Below, piece by piece: positions 8,439 through 17,561 of a DNA stretch of 64,000 nucleotides (position 1 is its first letter; the number at the start of each line of letters is the position of its first letter). Position numbers and translations under genes: made by a program. A model generated the notes under the pieces. That model did not search any database. It worked only from the letters and a program-made list of their open reading frames with translations, and was not told where the DNA came from. The DNA is taken from positions 310,001-374,000 of the forward strand of contig CAWHFO010000051.1 of NCBI GenBank assembly GCA_963828215.1, written 5' to 3'. The stretch is from CAVTJL01 sp963828215 (lineage in GTDB: Bacteria; Pseudomonadota; Alphaproteobacteria; Geminicoccales; Geminicoccaceae).

Positions 8439-9169
8439 CCCCGCCGCCGCACCATGATCGGGCCGAAGGGGGCCGCCTGCTGAACGTCGATCAGCCCCTG
8501 GCGCGCCAGCTCGAGGCTCGCGAGCAGGCTGGCTGCGACCGCGGCCCGATGGGCGAGCCCGTCCGCGAGGCCGCTCGGCAGGAACACCCGAAACTCCCGC
8601 CAGTCGTGACCGGTCAGGAGGCGGGCGATCCGCTCCATGGCCGCCTCGACCGTCAGCAGCGACCGCTGGGGCAGTCGAATCGCCGCCGCCGTCCGTCGCG
8701 CCTTGAGGCGGCCATAGGCGGCGAGCAGCTCCGCGAGCGTCGCCCGGTAGCGCGGCAGCACCTCCAGCGGCAAGGGCTCCTCGGCACCGCGGGCCAGCCG
8801 CTCGCGCCCGAGCTGGGGGCGGCCTCGGAGCAGCTCGACAGCCCGGCGGATGGCCTCCAGCCGGCGCAGCCGGTCGGTCAGCGCCTGGGCGATCGCCTCG
8901 GCATCGTCGCCGGCCCGCTCGAGGACCGGCAGGAGGAGCTGGGACTTCAGGTAGGCGAGCCAGGCCGCCATGACGAGATACTCGGCGGCGATCCCGAGCC
9001 GGGCGGCGCGCGCCTCCTGGAGATAGCCCAGATACTGCTCGGCCAGCGCCAGGATCGAGATCCGCCTCAGATCGACCCGCTGGGCCCGCGCCAGCTCGAG
9101 CAGGAGATCGAGCGGCCCTTCGAACCCTTCGAGGTCGACGATGAAGCCCAGGGGCGCCTCGGCCGCCAC
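8435..9169 (-). CDS. scpA: Segregation and condensation protein A
   Basis: The kleisin subunit of the Smc-ScpAB complex, about 244 residues. The N-terminal segment FEGPLDLLLELARAQRVDL and then EYLVMAAWLAYLKSQLLLP are diagnostic; the C-terminal winged helix contains LLASLELARQGLIDVQQ. I chose the GTG at 9169, because the family N-terminus (FIVDLEGFEGPL) starts just after it and the next gene's stop is at 9177. An upstream start would overlap the M50 gene. Confidence 0.9.
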   Translation of the reverse strand: MAAEAPLGFIVDLEGFEGPLDLLLELARAQRVDLRRISILALAEQYLGYLQEARAARLGIAAEYLVMAAWLAYLKSQLLLPVLERAGDDAEAIAQALTDRLRRLEAIRRAVELLRGRPQLGRERLARGAEEPLPLEVLPRYRATLAELLAAYGRLKARRTAAAIRLPQRSLLTVEAAMERIARLLTGHDWREFRVFLPSGLADGLAHRAAVAASLLASLELARQGLIDVQQAAPFGPIMVRRRG

Positions 9170-9176
9170 GCCGGCG

Positions 9177-9863
9177 TCACCAGCCGGCCAGATGCATGAG
9201 GGCCGTATAGGCCGCGTTGATGACGGGCAGGAGCACATCCGCCAGGGGATTGATCCGGTAGCCGAGCTGACCCGCCACCATCGGGATCAGGAAGGCGACC
9301 CCGAGCAGGATGAGCAGGCCGTAGCGCTCGCTCTGCGCGTAGCGCCGGGCCAGGTTGTCGGGCAGGACTCCGGCGACCACGCGACCGCCGTCGAGCGGCA
9401 GGATCGGCAGCATGTTGAACGCCGCCAGCACGACGTTGGCGATCACGGCGTTCTGCAGGTTCAGGCTGATCCAGTCGCCGAGCCGCCCGGGCAGGTCGAC
9501 CGCGAGATGCAGGAGGAGGGCCGCCGCGATGCCGAGGGCGATGTTCATGCCGGGGCCGGCCAGAGCCACCCAGATCATGTCCCGCTTCGGGTGGCGTAAG
9601 CGATGGAAGGCCACGGGCACCGGCTTGGCCCAGCCGAACAGGAACGGAGCACCGGCGAGCAGCAGCAGGCCCGGCAGGATCAGGGTGCCGACCGGATCGA
9701 TGTGGCGGATCGGGTTGAAGGTCACCCGGCCGGCGAGGCGGGCGGTGTTGTCGCCCAGACGCTCGGCGACCCAGCCGTGGGCCGCCTCGTGAAGCGTGAT
9801 GGCGAGCACCGCCGGAAGGAACCAGACCGAGATGATCTGGCCGAGCGAGGTGAGCGAGCCCAT
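9177..9863 (-). CDS. Site-2-protease-type M50 zinc metallopeptidase
   Basis: A 228-residue polytopic membrane protein. The zinc motif HEAAH is in helix 1 (residues 25-29) and the third ligand lies in NMLPILPLDGG near 168. GWAKPVPV and GPGMNIALG are also family hallmarks of the short 'Rv1130/YwhC-like' site-2 proteases, which cut inside membranes; their substrates here are unknown. It starts 3 bases after the nagZ stop and is followed by scpA, an order common in Alphaproteobacteria. Confidence 0.88.
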   Translation of the reverse strand: MGSLTSLGQIISVWFLPAVLAITLHEAAHGWVAERLGDNTARLAGRVTFNPIRHIDPVGTLILPGLLLLAGAPFLFGWAKPVPVAFHRLRHPKRDMIWVALAGPGMNIALGIAAALLLHLAVDLPGRLGDWISLNLQNAVIANVVLAAFNMLPILPLDGGRVVAGVLPDNLARRYAQSERYGLLILLGVAFLIPMVAGQLGYRINPLADVLLPVINAAYTALMHLAGW

Positions 9864-9866
9864 CGG

Positions 9867-10888
9867 TCAGGCGACTGCGAGCAGAGCTTCGAGAGCGGCA
9901 GCGTCGCGCGCGGGATCTGCGGGTGCCGCCGGCCGGGGCCGCTGCGCCGCGCGCAGCCGCGCGAGCCGCGCCGCAGGCATCGGCGGGACGGCCTCGAGCA
10001 CGCCCGCGTGTCCGCGAGCCGGCCCGGGCAGTAGAGAGCGATGTCGCAACCCGCCTCGAGAGCCCGCAGGGCTCTCTCGCGGGGCGGGCCGGTGAGGGCC
10101 GCCATGTCGAGGTCGTCGCTCATGAGCACACCGGAGAATCCGATCTCGCCCCGGATGATGTCGGCGATCACGCGAGGCGACAGGGTCGCCGGGCGATCCG
10201 GGTCCAGCGCGGTATAGACGACGTGCGCGGTCATGGCGAGCCTCGACGAGGCGAGCCGTCGGAAGGGCAGGAAGTCGGTGGCGCGCAGCTGATCGAGCCC
10301 GGCCTCGACACGCGGCAGCGCCAGATGGCTGTCGACGGTGGCACGGCCGTGGCCCGGCAGATGCTTGATGACCGCTGCCACGCCCGCACCCTCGAGGGCC
10401 GCGGCGAAGGCGCCGCCGAGCTCGGCCACGAGGGAGGGATCGGCCGCGAAGGCCCGATCCCCGATGGCGGCGGTCGTGTCCGGCAGGCCGATGTCGAGGG
10501 CCGGCGCGCAGTCGATGGTGATCCCCACCTCGCGCAGATCGTGGGCGATCAGCCGGGCCACCAGCCCGGCCGCCTCCCGGCCGGCCTCGAGCGACTGCCC
10601 GGCCAGGGCGCCGATGGCTCGCATGGCCGGCAGCGACCGCCACTCCGGCGGCCGGAGGCGCATCACCCGGCCACCCTCCTGGTCGATGAGGACCGGCAGG
10701 CCCGGATCGTCCAGGGTTGCGCGAAGCTCGCCGATCAGGGTGCGAAGCTGCGGGCGGGTCCGGCAGTTGCGGCCGAAGAGGATCACGCCCGCCGGCGGCA
10801 GCTCGCGGAGAAGAGCCGCCTCGTCCGCCAGCAGGATCGGGCCGGCGAGCCCGACGATGGCTGCCCGCGCCCTGTCCGCTCCGCTCAC
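9867..10888 (-). CDS. nagZ: Beta-N-acetylhexosaminidase NagZ (frame break near 10003)
   Basis: NagZ is a cytoplasmic GH3 enzyme that removes GlcNAc from recycled anhydromuropeptides. Visible motifs are DQEGGRVMRL, KHLPGHGRATVDSH (the mobile catalytic His loop) and SDDLDMAAL (nucleophile Asp). After YCPGRLADTRA the frame shifts by one missing base near 9999-10005, then continues VLEAVPPMPAARLARLRAAQ to the stop. With one base restored the protein is about 340 residues, normal for NagZ. The broken C-terminus lies after all catalytic motifs. Confidence 0.85.
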
Positions 10889-12009
10889 CGGGCGGCGACG
10901 ACGAAGCAGTCGGTGCCGGCCGCCTTAAGCTCGGCGCAGGCGCGGTTGGCCGCGGCATGGTCGGCGAGACCGCCGGCCTGCAGGCGGAAGATGGAGCCGC
11001 TACTCTCGTCGATCACCATCGGAAGCTGGCCGAGAATCGACGGATTCTTCCGGCGCAGCACCTGCCATGCCGCCTCGGCCGCGGCCCGGCTGCTGACGGC
11101 GACGAGCTGAACACGCCAACCTCCGGAGCCGATCGACGCGGCTCGCCCCGGTGACGCGATGCTCGCCTCCTTGACCGTCGCGGGTCGCGGTCGGGTGTCC
11201 GCCGTCAAGGGCCGTGGCCCGCCGGCCGTGGCAACCGACGATCGCTCGGCGCGCGGCGGTGCCGACGCCGACGACGTCGAGGGCGGCGTGGCGGACGCGG
11301 CCGGCACCGGCGGTTCGGGCCGCGGGACGGGGACCGGCGCATCCACGGCCGAGCGCGTGTCCACGGCAGCCTCCGGACCCGCGGCCGGAGGCGGTGCCGT
11401 GTCCGCCGCCGCCACGGTCGCCGGGCTCTCGGTGGGGGCAGGCACCGGCGCCGCCGACGCCGCCGGCTCTACGGATGAGGAGTCGCTCGGAAGGGCCACG
11501 CGGGGAAGGCCCGAGACGGGCGAGGCCGGCGCCGTCGGCGCCGGTGTCGGTCCAGGCAGCGTTGGTGCCGGCCTCGCTGCCGATGTCGTCGGGAAGGCGG
11601 CGCCGCGGACGTGGCCGGCGGCGGCGTGTCGGGCAGCACGTCGGCGAGCGTGGCCGGGCCTGCGGGATCGCTCGGCAGCAGCTTCTCGACACGAGCCGGC
11701 GTGCTCTTGTCGAAGAGCTCGACCACCCTGAGTGTTCTCGTTCACGACATCCAGTCCGCCCGGGTCCTTCGGCGTGACCTTGATCGGCCCGGGCTCGGCG
11801 CGAACCACCGGCGGCTCGTCGCCGACACCGGCCCGATCGACATAGGCGTAGTAGACCACCCCGCCGAACAGCACGAAGACGGCGCCGACGAGCAGCGGCA
11901 CGACGATCCGCCACGGGCTCAGCGTGGCGTGCTCGGTCTCGGCGACGATCCGGTGCCTCGGCCCATCCTCGGGCTCGAGGCCCTCCTCGTTGTGGCGCAA
12001 GGTTCGCAT
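10885..12009 (-). CDS. Membrane-anchored SPOR-domain protein (two compensating frame breaks)
   Basis: About 374 residues: a cytoplasmic N-terminus, one membrane helix (IVVPLLVGAVFVLFGGVVYY, about 34-53), a long Pro/Ala/Ser/Thr-rich periplasmic linker, and a C-terminal SPOR domain (about 297-374, GWRVQLVAVSSRAAAEAAW to DCFVVAAR). SPOR domains bind denuded septal peptidoglycan. Between about 11600 and 11728 the protein runs in another frame (VVELFDKSTPARVEKLLPSD), framed by one extra and one missing base. It lies between argS and nagZ and overlaps nagZ by 4 bases. Confidence 0.82.
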   Translation of the reverse strand: MRTLRHNEEGLEPEDGPRHRIVAETEHATLSPWRIVVPLLVGAVFVLFGGVVYYAYVDRAGVGDEPPVVRAEPGPIKVTPKDPGGLDVVNENTQGGRALRQEHAGSCREAAAERSRRPGHARRRAARHAAAGHVRGAAFPTTSAARPAPTLPGPTPAPTAPASPVSGLPRVALPSDSSSVEPAASAAPVPAPTESPATVAAADTAPPPAAGPEAAVDTRSAVDAPVPVPRPEPPVPAASATPPSTSSASAPPRAERSSVATAGGPRPLTADTRPRPATVKEASIASPGRAASIGSGGWRVQLVAVSSRAAAEAAWQVLRRKNPSILGQLPMVIDESSGSIFRLQAGGLADHAAANRACAELKAAGTDCFVVAAR

Positions 12010-12019
12010 CCGGCTCCCC

Positions 12020-13768
12020 TCAGTGCAGCTCGTCGACAGGCGTCACCCCGATAATGGCCAGTCCGACGGCGAGAACCGTACGGGCTGCCTCGAGCATCGC
12101 GAGACGGGCCCGGGTCAGCTCCTGGTCCTCGGCGACGAGGAAGCGCAGCTCGGGCTGCTCCTTGCCGCGGGTCCAGAGCGCATGGAAAAGGCTGGCGAGG
12201 TCATGGAGATAGAATGCCACCCGATGCGGCTCGTGCTGCTCGGCGGCGGCCTCGAGCATCCGCGGGAAGGCCGCTATGCAGCGCACCAGGGCCAGCTCGT
12301 CGGGATCGACCAGCCGCTCCAGCGCGGCCCCCTGAAGGCCGCCTGCCGGCGCGCCCAGCCCTTCGCCCTCTGCATTGCGGAAGACCGAGCGGATCCTCGC
12401 ATGCGCATACTGGACGTAGAAGACCGGGTTGTCCTTCGACTGCTCGACGACCTTCTGGAGGTCGAAGTCGAGTGGCGCGTCGTTGCGCCGGGTCAGCATG
12501 ATGAATCGGAAGACGTCCTTGCCGACCTCGTCCACCACATCGCGCAGCCAGACGATCCGTCCGGCGCGCTTCGACATTTTCAGCGGCTGGCCGCCGTCGA
12601 GGAGGTTGACGAGCTGGCAGAGACGGACATCGAAGCTCGCCTTGCCCTCGCTCAGGGCCTTCACCGCCGCCGCCAGGCGCTTGAGATAGCCGCCGTGATC
12701 GGCGCCCCAGACGTCGATCATGGTGGTGCCGCCACGCCGGAACTTGTCGAGATGGTAGGCGAGATCGGCCGCGAAGTAGGTCCAGGCCCCGGTCGAGCGC
12801 TTGAGCGGGCGATCGCTGTCGTCGCCGAAGGCGGTGGCGCGGAACAGCAGCTGCGGCGTCGACTCCCAATCCTCGACCGGCGCGCCCTTGGGTGGCGGCA
12901 ACGTGCCCGTGTAGAGCAGACCCAGGCTGTCGAGATGAGCCAGCGCCTCGTCGATCCGGCCGCTTTCGACGAGCTGGCGCTCCGATGTGAAGACGTCGTG
13001 ATGAACGCCCAGGGCCGCCAGATCGGCCTTGATCCGCACCATCATCGCGGCCACGCCGGCGCGGCCGAACCGGTCGAGCCAGTCGGCCTCGGGCCGTCCG
13101 ACCCAGCGCTGGCCATCCCGCTCGGCGATCGCCCGGCCCACCGGAACCAGCTCGACGAGCGCGTAGAGCCCGTCCGGCATGGGGCCCGGCACCAGACCCA
13201 GCGCCTCCAGATAGCGGTGGTGGATGGAACGGCCGAGCGCCTCGATCTGGGCGCCGCCATCGTTGATGTAATATTCCCGGGTCACGGCGTAGCCGACATG
13301 CGCCAGGAGATTGGCCAGGGCGTCGCCATAGACCGTGCCGCGGCCGTGGCCCACATGCAGCGGCCCGGTCGGGTTGGCCGAGCAATACTCCACATTGACC
13401 GGCCGGCCCCGGCCTACCCCGATGCGCCCGTAGCCGTCGCCGGCGGCGAGCACGATCTCGATCTGCCGCAGCCAGAACGAGGGTGCCAGGCGGAGATTGA
13501 CGAACCCCGGCGCCGCGGCCCGGGCCTCGACGATGTCCGGCAGATCCTGGAGCGGACCGACCAGCTGCTCGGCCAGCGCCATCGGCTTCGTGCGCGCGGC
13601 CTTGGCCAGCACCAGGGCGGCATTGGTCGCCGCGTCGCCGTGGCCCGGGTCGCGGGGCGGCTCGACCACGACCCGCGAGAGCTCGACATCGGCCGGCAGC
13701 GCGCCCTGCGCCTGAAGCTGTCGGATCGCCGACCGCAGCATGGAGAGGATATCGTCGAAGGGGTTCAT
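12020..13768 (-). CDS. argS: Arginyl-tRNA synthetase
   Basis: A 582-residue class I synthetase that charges tRNA-Arg. The start MNPFDDILSMLRSAI leads into the Add-1 domain; ANPTGPLHVGHGRG carries the HIGH-type motif, LKMSKRAG the KMSKS-type motif, and the C-terminal anticodon-binding domain ends with the typical GIxxL-like tail. The ATG overlaps the stop of the upstream HD hydrolase by 4 bases (ATGA). Confidence 0.95.
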   Translation of the reverse strand: MNPFDDILSMLRSAIRQLQAQGALPADVELSRVVVEPPRDPGHGDAATNAALVLAKAARTKPMALAEQLVGPLQDLPDIVEARAAAPGFVNLRLAPSFWLRQIEIVLAAGDGYGRIGVGRGRPVNVEYCSANPTGPLHVGHGRGTVYGDALANLLAHVGYAVTREYYINDGGAQIEALGRSIHHRYLEALGLVPGPMPDGLYALVELVPVGRAIAERDGQRWVGRPEADWLDRFGRAGVAAMMVRIKADLAALGVHHDVFTSERQLVESGRIDEALAHLDSLGLLYTGTLPPPKGAPVEDWESTPQLLFRATAFGDDSDRPLKRSTGAWTYFAADLAYHLDKFRRGGTTMIDVWGADHGGYLKRLAAAVKALSEGKASFDVRLCQLVNLLDGGQPLKMSKRAGRIVWLRDVVDEVGKDVFRFIMLTRRNDAPLDFDLQKVVEQSKDNPVFYVQYAHARIRSVFRNAEGEGLGAPAGGLQGAALERLVDPDELALVRCIAAFPRMLEAAAEQHEPHRVAFYLHDLASLFHALWTRGKEQPELRFLVAEDQELTRARLAMLEAARTVLAVGLAIIGVTPVDELH

Positions 13769-14925
13769 GCGCGCGAGCGGGTCAGCTTGAAGAGGCGGTC
13801 GTGCTCGTCGACGGCATAGCGATCGGTCATCCCGGCGATATAGTCGCGCACGACCGCAGCCGTCTCGGCCGAGCCGGCGGCGCCGGCCCGGTCGCGCCAG
13901 CCGTCGGGCAGGCAGTCGGGCGCTGCCATGAAGACCTCGACCAGCTCCTCCACGAGTCGACGCGCCTTCAGGGTCATGCGATTGACCTTGTAGTGGCGAT
14001 ACATGCGATCCTGCAAGAAAAGCCGTAGCGCCGCGATGGTCTCGGCCATGGCGGAGGAGAAGGCGACCAATGGCTCCTGTTGGGCCCGGACCTCCTCCGC
14101 GCTCGCCGGGCCTGCGCGCTCGAGCCGCTTCCGGGTCTCGGTCACGAGGTCGTCCACCATGCGGTCGATGAGCCGGCGCTTGGTCTCGTGCACGAGACGC
14201 GGCCGCTCGATGCCGGGATGCCGTCGGCGCACCTCCTCCAGAAGCTCGCCCACCAGCGGCACGGCCCCGAGGTCCTCGAGCGCCAGGAAGCCGGCGCGGA
14301 GCCCGTCGTCGAGGTCGTGGTTGCAATAGGCGACATCGTCGGCCACGGCCGCGAGCTGGGCCTCGATCGGGGCCTGGCGGTCGAGCGCCACGACGGCCGC
14401 GAGCGCGTGCCGGGCGACGGGCATAGGCGGCTGAAGCAGCGGGCCGTTGTGCTTGACCACGCCCTCGAGTGTCTCGAAGCAGAGATTGAGGCCGTCGAAG
14501 AGGGCGTAGCGCCGCTCGAGGGCGGTGACGATCCGGAAGGTCTGCAGATTGTGGTCGAAGCCGCCGAAGGCCGCCAGCGCCTGGGCCAGGGCCGCCTCGC
14601 CGGCATGGCCGAAGGGGCTGTGGCCGAGATCGTGAGCCAGGGCCACGGCCTCGGCCAGGTCCTCGTCGACGGCCAGGGCGCGGGCCAGGGTCCGGGCAAT
14701 CTGCGCCACCTCGAGCGTGTGCGTGAGGCGGGTACGAAAGTGGTCGCCCTCGAAATTGACCAGCACCTGGGTTTTGTATTCGAGCCGGCGGAAGGCGGTG
14801 GAATGGACGATCCTGTCGCGGTCCCGCTGGAACGGGCTGCGCAGCGCGCTCGACGGCTCCTCGACCGCGCGGCCGAGCCGGCCGCTCACGCCGCAGGCAA
14901 AGGGCGCCAACGTCACGCGGTGCAC
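13765..14925 (-). CDS. Deoxyguanosinetriphosphate triphosphohydrolase-like HD protein
   Basis: An HD-domain dNTP triphosphohydrolase of the dGTPase type 2 group, about 386 residues from the chosen GTG. Motifs: SPFQRDRDRIVHSTAFRRL, RLTHTLEVAQIAR, HDLGHSPFGHAGE and DDVAYCNHDLDD carry the metal-binding His/Asp residues. The start is uncertain: GTG at 14925 or 14916 fits the conserved LAPFA N-terminus. It is divergent from the ErpA-type gene and overlaps argS. Confidence 0.86.
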   Translation of the reverse strand: MHRVTLAPFACGVSGRLGRAVEEPSSALRSPFQRDRDRIVHSTAFRRLEYKTQVLVNFEGDHFRTRLTHTLEVAQIARTLARALAVDEDLAEAVALAHDLGHSPFGHAGEAALAQALAAFGGFDHNLQTFRIVTALERRYALFDGLNLCFETLEGVVKHNGPLLQPPMPVARHALAAVVALDRQAPIEAQLAAVADDVAYCNHDLDDGLRAGFLALEDLGAVPLVGELLEEVRRRHPGIERPRLVHETKRRLIDRMVDDLVTETRKRLERAGPASAEEVRAQQEPLVAFSSAMAETIAALRLFLQDRMYRHYKVNRMTLKARRLVEELVEVFMAAPDCLPDGWRDRAGAAGSAETAAVVRDYIAGMTDRYAVDEHDRLFKLTRSRA

Positions 14926-14971
14926 GCCGGCTTGCGCCCGACTATGCGAGAGGAGCGGGCCGTGCGCCTGT

Positions 14972-14999
14972 TTGACAAGGTGAGCGGGCTGCCTAAATA
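14972..14999 (+). promoter_or_regulatory. Candidate sigma-70-type promoter for the ErpA-type gene
   Basis: A perfect -35 box TTGACA (14972-14977) is followed after 16 bases by TAAATA (14994-14999), a weak -10 match. It lies 37 bases upstream of the ATG in one of the few AT-richer spots of the window. Confidence 0.45.
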
Positions 15000-15036
15000 G
15001 GAGTGACGTTCTCAATTAACACGATAGGTGGTCGGC

Positions 15037-15387
15037 ATGGCGGAGATCAAGGGGCAGCGCGATCCGCTGACGGTCAGTCCCAGCGCCGCCCGCCGAATCG
15101 GCGCGATCCTGGCCAGCGAGCCGCGTCGGGGCCTGCGGCTCCGGGTCAGCGTCTCGGGCGGCGGCTGCTCGGGTTTTCAGTACGGCTTCGCCCTCGACGA
15201 CAAGGTCGAGGACGGCGACATCGTGATCGAGCGGGACGGCGCCGGGGTCGTCGTCGACGGCATGTCGCTGATGTACGTGCTGGGCAGCGAGCTCGACTTC
15301 GTCGAGGACCTGACAGGCTCCTATTTCCGCATGAGCAACCCCAACGCCAGCTCGTCCTGCGGCTGCGGCAGCTCCTTCGCGATCTGA
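15037..15387 (+). CDS. erpA: ErpA/IscA-family iron-sulfur carrier protein
   Basis: A 116-residue A-type carrier that delivers Fe-S clusters to apoproteins. The three conserved cysteines are present: GGGCSGFQYGF and, near the C-terminus, SCGCGSSF. The start ATG at 15037 follows AGGTGG by 5-6 bases. In Alphaproteobacteria this gene is commonly divergent from the dgt-like gene, as here. Whether it is functionally ErpA or another A-type carrier cannot be settled from sequence alone. Confidence 0.88.
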   Translation: MAEIKGQRDPLTVSPSAARRIGAILASEPRRGLRLRVSVSGGGCSGFQYGFALDDKVEDGDIVIERDGAGVVVDGMSLMYVLGSELDFVEDLTGSYFRMSNPNASSSCGCGSSFAI

Positions 15388-15432
15388 TCCCGCCCGGGCG
15401 GAGCCTAGGCCGAAACGCCGACATCATGCGAA

Positions 15433-15438
15433 TATAAT
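15433..15438 (+). promoter_or_regulatory. Possible -10 box upstream of the glycosyltransferase-like gene
   Basis: A perfect TATAAT in a very GC-rich background, 43 bases upstream of the GTG at 15481. There is no clear -35 box at the usual distance, so the assignment is tentative. Confidence 0.3.
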
Positions 15439-15480
15439 CCTTGAAATCCTGTTTCTCGTAGGTTATTCCTGCAGGGACCA

Positions 15481-16449
15481 GTGCCACGCGGGAGCACGGC
15501 CTTGCGCTCCGATCTCCTCCACGTCGTCACCTGCATCTCCAACCCGGTCCGCTATGCGAGCCGATGGCATCTGTACGAGCGCTTCGCCGAGCAGATGCTG
15601 CGGGCGGGCGTGCATCTCGTCACCATCGAGCTCGCCTACGGCGAGCGGCCTTTCGCCGTCACGCATGCCGGCAATCCTGACCATATCCAGCTGCGCACCG
15701 GCTGCGAGCTCTGGCACAAGGAGAATCTTCTCAATATCGCGATCGGCAGGCTGCCTGCCGACTGGCGCTACGTCGCCTGGATCGACGCCGACGTCTCCTT
15801 CCACAACCCCGCCTGGGCGGTGGAGACGGTCGAGCGGCTGCAGCTCTTCGACGTGCTCCAGCTCTTCTCCGAGGCCATCGACCTCGACCCGGAGCACAAG
15901 GCGGTACAGACCGCCAAAACCGTCAAGACAGGCTTCATGTACAGCTGGTGGCATTGTCTCCCCGCCTCCAAGCGCTACGACGACGGCAATTGGCATCCGG
16001 GCTATGCCTGGGCCATGCGCCGGGACGCCTATGTGGCGCTGGGCGGTCTGCTCGACATCTCGGTGCTGGGTAGCGGCGACCGCCACATGGCGATGGCGCT
16101 GATCGGCAAGGCTGCCCTGTCGCTGCCCGGCGCCCTCCATCCCTGCTATCGCGAGACGGTGCTCGCGTGGCAGCAGCGAGCCGACCATCACGTGCGACGC
16201 AACGTGAACTATGTCCCGGGGTTGCTCACACACTGGTGGCACGGGCGGAAGCGGGACCGGCACTACGGGGATCGCTGGCGGATCCTGAGCCGCTGGAGGT
16301 TCAATCCGACCACGGACCTGCGGCGCGACTGGCTGCAGCAAGGGCTGCTCGACCTTGCCCACAGCCACTGTCCCCGCCTCGTGGGCCTGCGCGACGACAT
16401 CCGCCGCTATCTCCGCAGCCGCAACGAGGACAGCATCGACGTCGCGTGA
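15481..16449 (+). CDS. GT-A-fold glycosyltransferase-like protein
   Basis: A 322-residue protein without signal peptide or membrane segment. It contains a DxD-type motif in WIDADVSFHNPAW (about 98-110), the usual metal/nucleotide-sugar site of GT-A enzymes, and a later conserved-looking GYAWAMRRDAYVALGGL that resembles the acceptor/return region of such folds. Family and substrate are not recognised. The GTG at 15481 has a weak CAGGGA site; a TTG at 15502 is possible. It converges on the exonuclease gene with a 6-base gap. Confidence 0.65.
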   Translation: MPRGSTALRSDLLHVVTCISNPVRYASRWHLYERFAEQMLRAGVHLVTIELAYGERPFAVTHAGNPDHIQLRTGCELWHKENLLNIAIGRLPADWRYVAWIDADVSFHNPAWAVETVERLQLFDVLQLFSEAIDLDPEHKAVQTAKTVKTGFMYSWWHCLPASKRYDDGNWHPGYAWAMRRDAYVALGGLLDISVLGSGDRHMAMALIGKAALSLPGALHPCYRETVLAWQQRADHHVRRNVNYVPGLLTHWWHGRKRDRHYGDRWRILSRWRFNPTTDLRRDWLQQGLLDLAHSHCPRLVGLRDDIRRYLRSRNEDSIDVA

Positions 16450-16455
16450 CGGGCG

Positions 16456-17484
16456 CTACGCGCCCTCCTCCTCATCTTCGTAGCCGACCAGAGCCAGGGC
16501 GCGGGCGCGGATGCCTTTCTGCGTCAGGGCGTAGACCAGCGCCTCCTCGCGGCCGTGGGTGACCCAGACCTCGGGCGCCTGCACGTCGCCGACCGTCTGC
16601 AGAAGCTCGTCCCAGTCGGCATGGTCGGAGAGGACGAGCGGCAGCTCGACGCCACGCTGGCGCGCCCGCTGCTTGACCCGCATCCAGCCCGAGGCGAGAC
16701 AGACCACGGGATCGGGCAGCCGCCGCGCCCAGCGGTCGTTGATGGCGCCGGGCGGCGCCAGCACGATCTCGCCCGCCAGCTCCGGGCGGGCCTCGCCGCT
16801 CGCCCCCGCGGTCGCCGGCCGCAGCTCGCCGAGCGGGATCCCGCGGCGGGCGTAGAGATCGCACATCGGCGCCAGGGCGCCGTGCAGATAGATCGGACGG
16901 TCCCAGCCGGCCTCGCGCAGAAGGGCGATGACGCGCTGCGCCTTGCCGAGGGCATAGCACCCGACGACGTGGGAGCGCTCGGGGAAGACGGCGACGCTCT
17001 TGAGGAGCTTCAGGATCTCCTGCATCGGATCGGGATGCCGGAAGACGGGGAGGCCGAACGTCGCCTCGGTGATGAAGAGATCGCAACGCACCGGCTCGAA
17101 GCCCCGGCAGGTCGGGTCGGGGCGACGCTTGTAGTCGCCGGAGACGACGACACGGCTACCGGCATGCTCGAGAACGATCTGCGCCGAGCCCAAGACGTGC
17201 CCTGCCGGCGCCAGGCACACCGTGACCGGCCCGAGCCGGATCGTCTCGCCATAGGCGAGCGCCCGCTGTGTCCGGCCCGCCCCCTCGCCCAGCCTGTGGC
17301 GCATGATCTCGAGGGTCTCGGTCGTTGCGAGCACGGTGCCGTGGCCGCTGCGGGCGTGGTCGCTGTGGCCGTGGGTGATCACGGCGACATCGACCGACCG
17401 GACCGGATCGACGAAGAACCCGCCGGGGCGGACCAGCAGCCCCTCCGGCCGCACCTCGAGCCAGCTTTCCGGATGTGGCGGCAC
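16456..17484 (-). CDS. Ligase-associated DNA exonuclease (beta-CASP MBL fold)
   Basis: A 342-residue metallo-beta-lactamase-fold nuclease. Metal ligands are visible in ITHGHSDHARSGH (HxHxDH), GHVLGSAQ, VVSGDYKRRPDPTC and VLSDHADW. It matches the group usually encoded beside an ATP-dependent DNA ligase and a ligase-associated helicase. No ligase gene lies beside it here; neighbours are a glycosyltransferase-like gene and pyridoxal kinase, so it may have been separated from its partners or they may be elsewhere. Confidence 0.82.
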   Translation of the reverse strand: MPPHPESWLEVRPEGLLVRPGGFFVDPVRSVDVAVITHGHSDHARSGHGTVLATTETLEIMRHRLGEGAGRTQRALAYGETIRLGPVTVCLAPAGHVLGSAQIVLEHAGSRVVVSGDYKRRPDPTCRGFEPVRCDLFITEATFGLPVFRHPDPMQEILKLLKSVAVFPERSHVVGCYALGKAQRVIALLREAGWDRPIYLHGALAPMCDLYARRGIPLGELRPATAGASGEARPELAGEIVLAPPGAINDRWARRLPDPVVCLASGWMRVKQRARQRGVELPLVLSDHADWDELLQTVGDVQAPEVWVTHGREEALVYALTQKGIRARALALVGYEDEEEGA

Positions 17485-17561
17485 GGCTCACCCCTCGGCC
17501 TGCGATCGACGCTCGACAGATAGGCCCGGCGAGATCCGCTGCCGAGGCCCGACCGAGGCTG

